Shown: positions 1-7,363 of the stretch, in pieces
Layout: each line of letters starts with the position of its first letter
Position numbering within the stretch: position 1 is the first letter of the stretch
Assembly (NCBI GenBank): GCA_947623975.1
Contig: CANQHY010000024.1
Span: 1 to 15,155, forward strand
DNA from: an uncultured Bacilli bacterium
Lineage (GTDB): Bacteria; Bacillota_I; Bacilli_A; RF39; UBA660
Length of the DNA: 15,155 nt
Direction of reading: 5' to 3'
Made by a program: the position numbers and the translations under genes
The notes under the pieces: generated by a model
Told to the model about the DNA's origin: nothing
Database searches by the model: none
Seen by the model: only the letters and a program-made list of their open reading frames with translations

Positions 1-23
1 TATCATGTGTTATTTTTCATTTT

Positions 24-81
24 AATGACTTAGTTCCCACATTTAAAAAAGCGGGAACTTTCAAATTTATTTTTAGTCATT
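24..81. terminator. Nested inverted repeat, possible terminator of an upstream gene
   Basis: AGTTCCC (32-38) pairs with GGGAACT (53-59) around a 14-nt A-rich loop. An outer pair, AATGACT (24-30) and AGTCATT (75-81), could extend the fold with a large asymmetric bulge. On the minus strand the inner stem grows to 9 bp through a G-U pair. No clean U-tract directly follows on either strand, so a Rho-independent terminator for a gene left of the window is only one reading. A regulatory hairpin is the other. Confidence 0.35.
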
Positions 82-92
82 TTGTTCTGTGA

Positions 93-120
93 TTGACAAA
101 TTTAAACTTTTAAGTATAAT
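93..120 (+). promoter_or_regulatory. Sigma-A promoter of the 593-residue protein gene
   Basis: A perfect TTGACA (93-98) and a perfect TATAAT (115-120) are separated by 16 bp. Transcription should start near 127, giving a leader of about 28 nt. That leader contains two G-rich tracts, AGGGG (134-138) and GGGGG (142-146). The second is well placed as ribosome-binding site for the ATG at 155. Both boxes match consensus, so strong constitutive expression is likely. Confidence 0.8.
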
Positions 121-154
121 ATTTCGTTGTTTTAGGGGTATGGGGGTATTTTAA

Positions 155-1936
155 ATGAATAATGATGAAGACAAAGAAATTTTTGTGGTATATGTTGGGA
201 AAGAGACGCCACAGAAAGAAATTTTGGACAAATTAGCTAATAGAATACACGATAATAATAAATATTGTATTAAAGCTATGCCTTTTTCCAATCTTAATTT
301 ATTATTTGCAAAAATAACACCAAAAGATATAGCAAATTATGTAGTTACAGATAAGGACAATTATACTTTTCTTATTTCTAGTTGTAGTAGTGATGATGTA
401 GACAGCGAGTTGGAGAAAGAGCATTTTATATTGGAGTCATATAAAAAATATTCTTATGATGTTTTCCAAAAAATGAAAGGTACTGAAGATTTTTCTACTG
501 TTATTTTTGATCCAGAAAAATCTGTTTTATTAGCAGGAACAACAAATTCACAGGGGAAAAATTCACAACTTTATTACGGTTATACAAGAGACGCCAAAGA
601 GTTAATGATTTCCAATGATAGTGCCACTATTAGTGAATTTTGTAACAATATTCACAAAATTACTGATGGCGAGTATATGAAAAATGGGAAAATGTATGCA
701 TCATTTAAAAAAAATCTTGATAATATTAGTTCAAGCGATTCAAAATCAAATCCATTATCAGAAGATATGTGTTTAAAATTAATAGAGGATGATTTATATT
801 CACAGCTTAGTCGGGATGAAATTGTACCTTTCTATAAAGCAATAAAACGTTATATTATTTTAAAAAATAATTCCGATGCAGCTTTAGCCAAAATATCTTT
901 TGAAGATGAAGAAAAGATAGCTTCAGTAGCGATGACATCTTTATCAGTATTAGATTTATACGCAAAATTATATGCAATAGAAGCTGATGGTAATAAAGAT
1001 AGTGACGAGTATAAAAAAATATTAGATTATTTAAAAGTAGCACTAGAGGTTGAAAAAAGCGAATATGAAAATATTGACATTGGTTTTTCAAAATTCTTAT
1101 GTTATGTTAGTAATGGTGATTTCGTTAGGGATTCTTTAGACAGGAAATTATTGCAACTTGGTAAAGATGATATGGTAGATTATAATAGTGATCAGTTGGC
1201 AACAAGATTCTTAAATTACCTTATTAATAATGATTCAAAACTTTTTAGTACAACGTATGAAATTATTCCTTCTGGTTTAATCGAAATAATGAAGAAAGCG
1301 CATATAAGTAGCCCATCTTTAAAAATAGAAAATGCCATTCGTACAGAATTCGAAGAAGGTAGAATATTTGGTCAAGATGTATCTAGAGCTTTTCAAGTAT
1401 TTCTTAATAAAGAAATTGAAACTAATAAAGATCCTGCTATTAAAGATTGTTTGATATATCATAAATACAAAGAGAGTTTTATAAATCCTTGTATTGAGAA
1501 TGAATTGGTAGAAAATGATTTTGATTTACCAGAATGCATAAATATTGATACTACGCTTAATGCAGCTTTTTTAGGAGTATCAACGGAAAAGTATAAGAAA
1601 AATATCAGTACTTTGGCAATAAATGCAGCTTTGGATAATATTAATGAGTTGTTAGGTACTAAAGATATTGATTATAGCGATGCTGATACTGCTGCATTAA
1701 GTATTATAAAGCAATGTTATTTAAGAGCGAATCTTGTCTTTATGACTGATGAAGATATAAATGATCTTAAAGATGAATTTATCGATTCTATACAAAGTGA
1801 TGAGTATTTGAAAGATTACAAAGATGATCACATTAGTATAAATTTGATAACTGAAGCGTTTAATGCTAGAAAAAAAGATAGAGAACTAATAAAAGATGGG
1901 GAAATAATATCTAAAAAAGTTAAATCTATAAATTAA
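155..1936 (+). CDS. Uncharacterised 593-residue cytoplasmic protein
   Basis: I do not recognise this protein family. It has 593 residues, is rich in Asp, Glu, Lys and Asn, and shows no signal peptide or membrane segment, so it is probably cytosolic. The start is supported by a GGGGG ribosome-binding site 8 nt upstream and a consensus promoter. Residues about 85-185 contain a helix, then the pattern of 'KMKG...F..VIFD....VLLAG' followed by 'LYYGY', a strand ending in Ser, and 'ITDGEYM'. This order recalls the second half of the class II glutamine amidotransferase fold in asparagine synthetase. However, residue 2 is Asn instead of the catalytic Cys, so any such domain would be inactive. Residues 200-593 look mostly helical, with no motif I can name. 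The gene stands alone, converges on RNase J and ends at a shared terminator. Confidence 0.85.
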   Translation: MNNDEDKEIFVVYVGKETPQKEILDKLANRIHDNNKYCIKAMPFSNLNLLFAKITPKDIANYVVTDKDNYTFLISSCSSDDVDSELEKEHFILESYKKYSYDVFQKMKGTEDFSTVIFDPEKSVLLAGTTNSQGKNSQLYYGYTRDAKELMISNDSATISEFCNNIHKITDGEYMKNGKMYASFKKNLDNISSSDSKSNPLSEDMCLKLIEDDLYSQLSRDEIVPFYKAIKRYIILKNNSDAALAKISFEDEEKIASVAMTSLSVLDLYAKLYAIEADGNKDSDEYKKILDYLKVALEVEKSEYENIDIGFSKFLCYVSNGDFVRDSLDRKLLQLGKDDMVDYNSDQLATRFLNYLINNDSKLFSTTYEIIPSGLIEIMKKAHISSPSLKIENAIRTEFEEGRIFGQDVSRAFQVFLNKEIETNKDPAIKDCLIYHKYKESFINPCIENELVENDFDLPECINIDTTLNAAFLGVSTEKYKKNISTLAINAALDNINELLGTKDIDYSDADTAALSIIKQCYLRANLVFMTDEDINDLKDEFIDSIQSDEYLKDYKDDHISINLITEAFNARKKDRELIKDGEIISKKVKSIN

Positions 1937-1939
1937 AAA

Positions 1940-1968
1940 AGAACTATTTTTTTATAGTTCTATTTTTT
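1940..1968. terminator. Bidirectional terminator between convergent genes
   Basis: AGAACTAT (1940-1947) and ATAGTTCT (1954-1961) form a perfect 8-bp stem around a T6 loop. An A-tract lies on the left and a T-tract (1963-1969) on the right, so it can terminate transcription in both directions. It serves the plus-strand gene ending at 1936 and the minus-strand RNase J frame, whose stop codon lies inside the stem. Confidence 0.8.
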
Positions 1969-2859
1969 TATGTCTAATATTACTGGTAGAATTATAGGTT
2001 TCCTTCCCGTTAGTTCATAAATATAAGGAAATAATTCTGTAGTAATTTGACTTTTTATATCATTGAATGTTACATTAGGTTCTTTTAATTTTTCTGTAAT
2101 AACTTTTTCGGCTATATTTTCTATTTTCTTTATTAATGCTTCATTTTCATTTATTAAAACAAATCCCCGAGTTGTTATGTTTGGATGAATTAGTAATTCA
2201 TGCTTTTTCATATCGATATTGGCTATTACAACTAATATTCCGTCACTTGCCATTATTTTTCTATCACGTAGAACAGCACTATTAATTTCACCCAGCTTGT
2301 TACCATCAATATAAATATCGCTTGCTACTACAGGAGTATCTTTAGTTATAACGTGATTAGAAAGACTTAAGACATCTCCATTTTGCAAAACAAAAGTATT
2401 TTCTTTTGGAATACCACACTCAACACCTAAATTAGCATGACTTTTAAGCATTCGATAATCACCATGAAAAGGCATTAAATATTTAGGTTTTATTAATCTA
2501 ATCATTAATTTTAATTCTTCCATATTAGCGTGTCCTGATGTATGAATCTCGTTAAGCGAGGTATTTGTGAATACTTTAACACCTTGTAAGTAAAGCTTAT
2601 TTATAGTATTTCCTATTGATAAGGCATTTCCTGGAATAGGTGAAGATGAAAAGACAACAATATCATCAGGTCTTAATTTTATTTGTTTATGTGTTCCATT
2701 TGCAATTCTCGATAATGCAGCAAGAGGTTCACCTTGGCTTCCTGTACAAAGTATGGTAACTTCGCCTGGTTTCAAGTTATTAGCTTCTTCAGGTTCAATT
2801 AACACATCGGCATGGTTTATATATCCACCTTCAATAGAAATTTTTATATTGTTTTCCAT
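1960..2859 (-). pseudogene. rnj: RNase J, C-terminal fragment of a frameshifted gene
   Basis: This 299-residue frame holds the second half of RNase J, the 5'-3' exonuclease and endonuclease of the Bacillota RNA degradosome. Visible family landmarks include 'ILCTGSQGEPLAALSR', 'SSSPIPGN', the beta-CASP motif B histidine in 'HTSGHANMEELK', the motif C histidine in 'PFHGDYR', and the normal C-terminus 'RKPIILPVI'. The listed ATG lies inside the conserved 'VFGRSMEN', so it is not a native start. The same frame stays open upstream and encodes 'IIETCYNHGRKICVFGRS', which belongs to RNase J. The native start is in the other fragment (3602). A weak GGAAG before the internal ATG leaves room for separate re-initiation, but a broken gene is the simpler reading. 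The protein ends in the convergent terminator. Confidence 0.88.
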
Positions 2860-3602
2860 ACTTCTTCCAAATACGCAAATCTTTCGACCATGATTGTAGC
2901 AAGTTTCGATAATGTTGCAATGATAATTCTTCTCGTCGTATACTTGTCAAATATGTCATTCAGAGCATTATCAACTTTAGTTTCACTTATACTTATACCT
3001 TCATTTAATGCGTTTGTTGAATCACTAATTAGAAGATCGACCCCTTCATCTCCAATTCTTGCCATTTTGTGTAAATCAGCCATTGGTCCAATTGGAGTAA
3101 AATCAAATTTAAAGTCACCAGTGGTTACAATGTTACCATCGGGTGTTTTTACTAAGATTCCGTGCGAATCAGGAATAGAGTGAGTAGTTCTAAAAAATTC
3201 AACTTGAATATTATCAAATTTTATTACTGTTTGATCATTATAAACGAATAAATTATCATACCTAATGTTTTTATCTTCAAATTTCAATGCAATTAATTCT
3301 TTAGCTTGATTTGGGGCGTATATAGCTGGTATTTCTAATGATTGTACTAAAAAGGGAATACCCCCTATATGGTCTTCATGACCATGAGTTATTATTAAAG
3401 CTTTAATCTTATCCTGATTTTCTTTTAAAAAAGTAAAATCTGGTAGAATATAATCTATACCGAGAAGACCACCTTCTGGAAAACTTATACCCGAATCGAT
3501 AATAATAATTTCGTTACCATGCATTACACAATACATGTTTTTACCAACTTCGCCCAAACCTCCTAAAATAATAATTTTAGTATCGTTTGTTTGTTTACTC
3601 AT
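2844..3602 (-). pseudogene. rnj: RNase J, N-terminal fragment of a frameshifted gene
   Basis: This frame encodes the metallo-beta-lactamase half of RNase J: 'GGLGEVGKN', the zinc ligands of HGHEDH at residues 73-78, 'RTTHSIPDSHG', 'TGDFKFDFTP' and 'LISDSTNA'. The start at 3602 is preceded by AAAGGAGA 5 nt upstream. The longer open frame to 3689 overlaps the promoter and is not used. After 'RRIIIATLS' the sequence should continue with the conserved block S-N-[VI]-H-R-x-Q-Q. Instead it runs out of frame for about 22 residues and stops. A full RNase J is about 555 residues; this product would have 252. The 'ttatcg' at the junction (complement of 2907-2912) fits both the last good codons of this frame and the first good codons of the other. 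This suggests a deletion of about 31 nt between short repeats. Confidence 0.9.
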
Positions 3603-3641
3603 AAATTCTCCTTTCTTTTGATTTAAAGAACTAACTAAGAA

Positions 3642-3670
3642 ATTATACAATGTTTTATCTATTTTGTCTA
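3642..3670 (-). promoter_or_regulatory. Promoter of the RNase J gene
   Basis: On the minus strand, TAGACA (3670-3665) and TATAAT (3647-3642) are 17 bp apart. Transcription should start near 3635, leaving a leader of about 33 nt with an AAAGGAGA ribosome-binding site. It lies between the upstream operon's terminator and the RNase J start, so RNase J has its own transcript. Confidence 0.75.
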
Positions 3671-3711
3671 TAATTTTGTCGAAAACCACTTGTCATATAG
3701 TAAAAAAATGT

Positions 3712-3744
3712 TAAGAAAAAGATCTGTATTTAATACAAATCTTT
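3712..3744 (-). terminator. Intrinsic terminator of the surface operon
   Basis: On minus-strand RNA, AAAGATTTGTA (3744-3734) pairs with TACAGATCTTT (3728-3718). This is an 11-bp stem with one U-G wobble and a 5-nt loop, followed by a U-rich run. On the plus strand the wobble becomes a C-A mismatch, so the structure is oriented for the minus strand. It lies 10 nt after the stop of the LCP gene. Confidence 0.8.
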
Positions 3745-3753
3745 AACTTTTTG

Positions 3754-5871
3754 TTATGAATTATTTTCTTTAGCTATTTTTATTATTAATGTTGTATTTT
3801 TTTCTAATATATCTTTTACTTTTGTACCTTCTTTTATCGATTGTTCAATAATTGTTCCAGCTTTTTTATCTGATTCTTCGTACTCAAAATATATTGCTAT
3901 TGTATTTGAAAATTTATTTACCCAAGATACAACGTCCTCTTTTTTTTGAGAAATAAAATTTGGTAATATACAAACTTTATTATCTTGTTCATTTAGGCAG
4001 TCTGTTAATTCTTCTTTTGGTTCTTCGTTTTTTTCTTCGTGTTTAGCAACAGTTAAAGTAATGGTTCCATCGTCTATTTTGTCTATTCTTTTTCCTACTG
4101 GATAATTTTGGTCTAAGACTAATCCTTCTGTTACATTATTGTTAATTTTATATTCAACGTTTATTTTTAGATTGAAATTTTTAGCCCATGCTTGTGCTTC
4201 GGCTAAACTCTTTTCAGTTAAATCAGGCAATAAATCATAAGTAGGATAGAAAGAATATGGACCTTCTCCAATTACTTTCTCAGTATAACCTTCTTTGATA
4301 GAGTAGGTAAAGCTTTTTATTAATTGATGTTCTTTTTGCCCTAGATTTTCTTTCATTGCATCTTTAACTTCATTGACACTGTACGTGTTAGGTATGTAGT
4401 TCCATAAATGTAATCTAGTACTTTCATCGTATATTGTTTGTCCAACGCCATCGATAAATAATTTTTGAATTGTTAAGACATTGGTACTAGAAGATGATAT
4501 CATAACATCTTTTGCTATATTGTAGAACGAAAATATTGTATCTTCATCCATATTAGTATCTAAATTATCCGAAAGAACATCGAGAATATCTTTTATTTTT
4601 GTTACTGTTGAAAAACTTTTCATTTTATCTAATATTGCTCTTATAACTGTCTGTTGATTGTTAGCTCTTACGAAATCATCTCTATAGCCCTGTGTCCATT
4701 CACTACTACAAAACTCAGAATTCTTTTTACGATTACGACTAAAGGCAAGTGCTTGTTCACCATCTAATATTTGTCTACCAGCTCTAACGTAAATCATTTT
4801 ATCGCCAAATTCTCTTTTGCTATTTTGTTCACAAAAACTGTAAGGAACATCAATTTCTACCCCACCTAGGGCATTTACTAAATCGACAACGCCAGTGAAA
4901 TTTATTTTCATATAATAATCGATTTTTACATCTAAGAAATTTTGAATAGTATTTATTACACAACTAGTACCACGAGAAGCAGAGTGGGTGATTTTGTTTT
5001 CATATTGGCCGTTGAAACAAGCGATTGGTACGTAGCTATCTCTTGGAATACTTAACATCGTTGCTGTAAGTGTTTTGGGGTTAAATGTCACAAGTATTAG
5101 TGAATCACCATTAAATGAATCGGCTTGTTTTAAATTACTAGTAGTTGAGTCTATTCCTATAAGTAAAATGGTAAAGGGTTCTGAGATGTCTTTTGAACTA
5201 CCTAGTAGTGCTGAATCCTTTTTTGATTCTTCCATTTCAGTACTAACTATTATTTTTAACTTTTGCCCAATATTTTCAAAGCCTTCAAAAGTACTATAAA
5301 CGTCAGCAAAGTTTGATGGTAAAAAGCCATAGGTTATTTCTTTTTCTAATAGTGCTGATATTATACCAGCATAACTGTCATAGGAAACTAATTCATTATT
5401 TTTATTAAGTCCTTCTTCTTTAATTATTTCTTTAGCTAAGTCGTATCCTTTATCACTGCCATTATCTGATATTATTCCTATTTTCTTATTTTTAACCGTA
5501 ATTAAATCCACTTCTTCAGTTTCATTTAAACTAACAAGACTACTAGAATAAATTACATTCTTGTTAAGTTTACCAACATAAGAATATAATGTGTTTAACA
5601 CTATACTTAACATTATATATATTGCGCTTACAATAATTAAGATAACTCTATAATTTTTCTTTTTTTCTTTTTTTCTTTTTCCCTTTTGCTTTGTTTTAGT
5701 TAGCATTCTTTTTATGATAAAAATGTCAAAAAGTAATATAATAACGATAATAATATATCTAATTAGAGTTTCTATTTCGTGAAATTTCAATATTGAAAAG
5801 ATTAAGTATATACTTAGTACGATACAAATTACTGATATAATGGCATCAATGTTTATCTTCTTCTTTTTCAT
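3754..5871 (-). CDS. LCP-family glycan ligase with two C-terminal PASTA-like domains
   Basis: LytR-CpsA-Psr enzymes transfer glycan polymers from undecaprenyl carriers to peptidoglycan outside the membrane. I start at the ATG at 5871 because GGAGG lies 5 nt upstream; the ATG 15 nt earlier lacks a site. The protein has 705 residues. Three membrane segments lie near 8-29, 36-54 and 75-96, with a basic loop between the last two. Residues about 125-225 resemble a small substrate-binding-protein-like lobe. The LCP domain spans about 231-415, with 'GDSLILVTFNP' (Asp256), 'SIPRD' (Arg277, Asp278), 'GGVEIDVP' and 'DGEQALAFSRNR'. Two PASTA-like repeats follow at about 547-610 and 634-705. Six extracellular cysteines (285, 304, 347, 388, 625, 634) could form disulfides. 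It is last in a three-gene operon, and PASTA fused to LCP is unusual. Confidence 0.9.
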   Translation of the reverse strand: MKKKKINIDAIISVICIVLSIYLIFSILKFHEIETLIRYIIIVIILLFDIFIIKRMLTKTKQKGKRKKEKKKNYRVILIIVSAIYIMLSIVLNTLYSYVGKLNKNVIYSSSLVSLNETEEVDLITVKNKKIGIISDNGSDKGYDLAKEIIKEEGLNKNNELVSYDSYAGIISALLEKEITYGFLPSNFADVYSTFEGFENIGQKLKIIVSTEMEESKKDSALLGSSKDISEPFTILLIGIDSTTSNLKQADSFNGDSLILVTFNPKTLTATMLSIPRDSYVPIACFNGQYENKITHSASRGTSCVINTIQNFLDVKIDYYMKINFTGVVDLVNALGGVEIDVPYSFCEQNSKREFGDKMIYVRAGRQILDGEQALAFSRNRKKNSEFCSSEWTQGYRDDFVRANNQQTVIRAILDKMKSFSTVTKIKDILDVLSDNLDTNMDEDTIFSFYNIAKDVMISSSSTNVLTIQKLFIDGVGQTIYDESTRLHLWNYIPNTYSVNEVKDAMKENLGQKEHQLIKSFTYSIKEGYTEKVIGEGPYSFYPTYDLLPDLTEKSLAEAQAWAKNFNLKINVEYKINNNVTEGLVLDQNYPVGKRIDKIDDGTITLTVAKHEEKNEEPKEELTDCLNEQDNKVCILPNFISQKKEDVVSWVNKFSNTIAIYFEYEESDKKAGTIIEQSIKEGTKVKDILEKNTTLIIKIAKENNS

Positions 5872-5914
5872 AATTCCTCCAACCATTTATAAGTATTAAA
5901 ATAAAAAGAAGAAT

Positions 5915-7351
5915 CTATTTCTTTTTATTATTTGTTTTTTCTTTTTTAAGAGAAATAGTATCTTCATTAGTTTCAATATTATCATCTAAATCATCGTTAG
6001 CAAGTTCATCCTTGTCAAAATGTTCTTTAAAGTCGTCATATTTCTTCTTTTTCTTGTTTCCTTTTTTGGAATCTTTTTTAACAGTTGATACTAATATTGA
6101 AACATATGTAACTGCTAATATGATACCCAATCCTACAATCATATATTCATAATACTTGTTCTTTTGTTTCATATTACTAAGTTCATTATCGAAATCTTTA
6201 TTAACTAATTGAAAAGTTTTTTCTTTTGAATCATATTGATACCAGCTAGTAAGACCATTTTCTATATTTGTAGCGTAAACTAAATAATAGTTAGATGATT
6301 GTTTTTTTTGATAAGCAGTTATTTTCTTTTCATCAATTGTTAATTCTACTTTTTTATATCCTTCTGGAGGATTATTAGTGCTTGCTTCAGTAATTGTTAT
6401 TTTATTAGATGAGAATTCATTGTAAAGAGAGTAGCTACCATCTTTGTACATATAGAGATTAATATTTCCTAGTTCGTCTTTGAGACCTACTAAGGTTACA
6501 TCAGTTATTGTGTTTATAAATGCTGGGATATCTTCATTGTTTATTTTTATTGTTGTTTCTTCGTATGTTGAATTTGGAGATGTTAAATTTTCTCTTTTTC
6601 TTTCAACATTCATTTTTTTACCATCTATTTCTACTTCGACAGGGGTTAGTTCTTTTACTGTAACTGTTATAGTATAGGTCCTAGTACTACCATTTTGTGC
6701 TGTTACTTTAATTTCTATTTTGTTAGCTCCTTCTGATAAATCGTGATTTCCAAGTCCTGTTACAGATGATTTTGAATCTTCTTTAGTACCAGATATGTTA
6801 ATTGATCTTACATTATTTTCAACTGTTAAGGTATAATCTGATTTATCTTTATTAAAATCAGGAGTTATGTTATAATTGTCGACTTTAAGACTAGATAAAT
6901 AGTTATTTGTACTGTAACTTTTTTCTATATCTTCTTGCGTTATTATATTTACTGTTTTACTAGTTGTCTTTTGAACATTAAAAGCTGTCCCATCGAAATC
7001 TATCGCTTCATTTAAAGTAAAAGATACTGTGGCACTTCCCCTTGCTTTAGCTTTGAATACGAAAGTATAAGTAGCTGATTTTTCTGTACCTGTAAAATAC
7101 GGAACGGCATTTAACGTACCGTCAACCAAAGTTAGCTTAGAGGTATCATAATTAAAGCTGTAATTTAAAACTCCAAGTGGGCTAGAAGATGATACCGTTA
7201 CTTTATACGTAACATTGTTTCCTACTACTAATTGTGAGGCACTGCTAGTAATTGATACACTTGCATTTGCTGCATCACATATTTCCATACTACCAAATAA
7301 GGTAACTATTGAAAAAATTAGGAGTAGAGTTATATTTTTTAATTGTTTCAT
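5915..7351 (-). CDS. Membrane-anchored surface protein with cohesin-like and cadherin-like domains
   Basis: This 478-residue protein probably sits on the outer face of the membrane and may bind partner proteins. The start has AAGGAGG 4 nt upstream. A signal peptide covers residues 1-27, with likely cleavage after Cys-Asp-Ala. Residues about 30-137 look like a cohesin-type beta-sandwich: 'LVVGNNVTYKVTV', then 'LGVLNYSFNYDTSKLTLVDG', then 'TYTFVFKAKARGSATVSF'. Residues 151-233 form a cadherin-like beta-sandwich with 'LSSLKVDN', 'DYTLTV' and 'GTRTYT'-like terminal strands ('TAQNGSTRTYTITV'). An unassigned beta-rich stretch precedes a membrane helix at about 401-424 and a 54-residue cytoplasmic tail rich in Lys and acidic residues. 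It starts 12 nt after the dockerin-bearing glucosaminidase gene, which suggests cohesin-dockerin pairing (inference). The cohesin call rests on pattern only; a generic Ig-like adhesin is the alternative. Confidence 0.85.
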   Translation of the reverse strand: MKQLKNITLLLIFSIVTLFGSMEICDAANASVSITSSASQLVVGNNVTYKVTVSSSSPLGVLNYSFNYDTSKLTLVDGTLNAVPYFTGTEKSATYTFVFKAKARGSATVSFTLNEAIDFDGTAFNVQKTTSKTVNIITQEDIEKSYSTNNYLSSLKVDNYNITPDFNKDKSDYTLTVENNVRSINISGTKEDSKSSVTGLGNHDLSEGANKIEIKVTAQNGSTRTYTITVTVKELTPVEVEIDGKKMNVERKRENLTSPNSTYEETTIKINNEDIPAFINTITDVTLVGLKDELGNINLYMYKDGSYSLYNEFSSNKITITEASTNNPPEGYKKVELTIDEKKITAYQKKQSSNYYLVYATNIENGLTSWYQYDSKEKTFQLVNKDFDNELSNMKQKNKYYEYMIVGLGIILAVTYVSILVSTVKKDSKKGNKKKKKYDDFKEHFDKDELANDDLDDNIETNEDTISLKKEKTNNKKK

Positions 7352-7363
7352 TTTTCCTCCTTA

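Noticed and set aside
2900..2920. Programmed ribosomal frameshift in RNase J
   Set aside because: There is no slippery heptamer at the junction, and conserved residues are missing, which a frameshift alone would not cause.
2812..3183. Plus-strand open frame opposite the RNase J junction
   Set aside because: It is antisense to clearly homologous RNase J sequence, has no ribosome-binding site, and its product matches nothing recognisable.
3603..3689. Longer N-terminus for RNase J (29 extra residues)
   Set aside because: It would overlap the promoter and -10 box, has no ribosome-binding site, and the extra residues are not family-like, whereas 3602 has a strong site.
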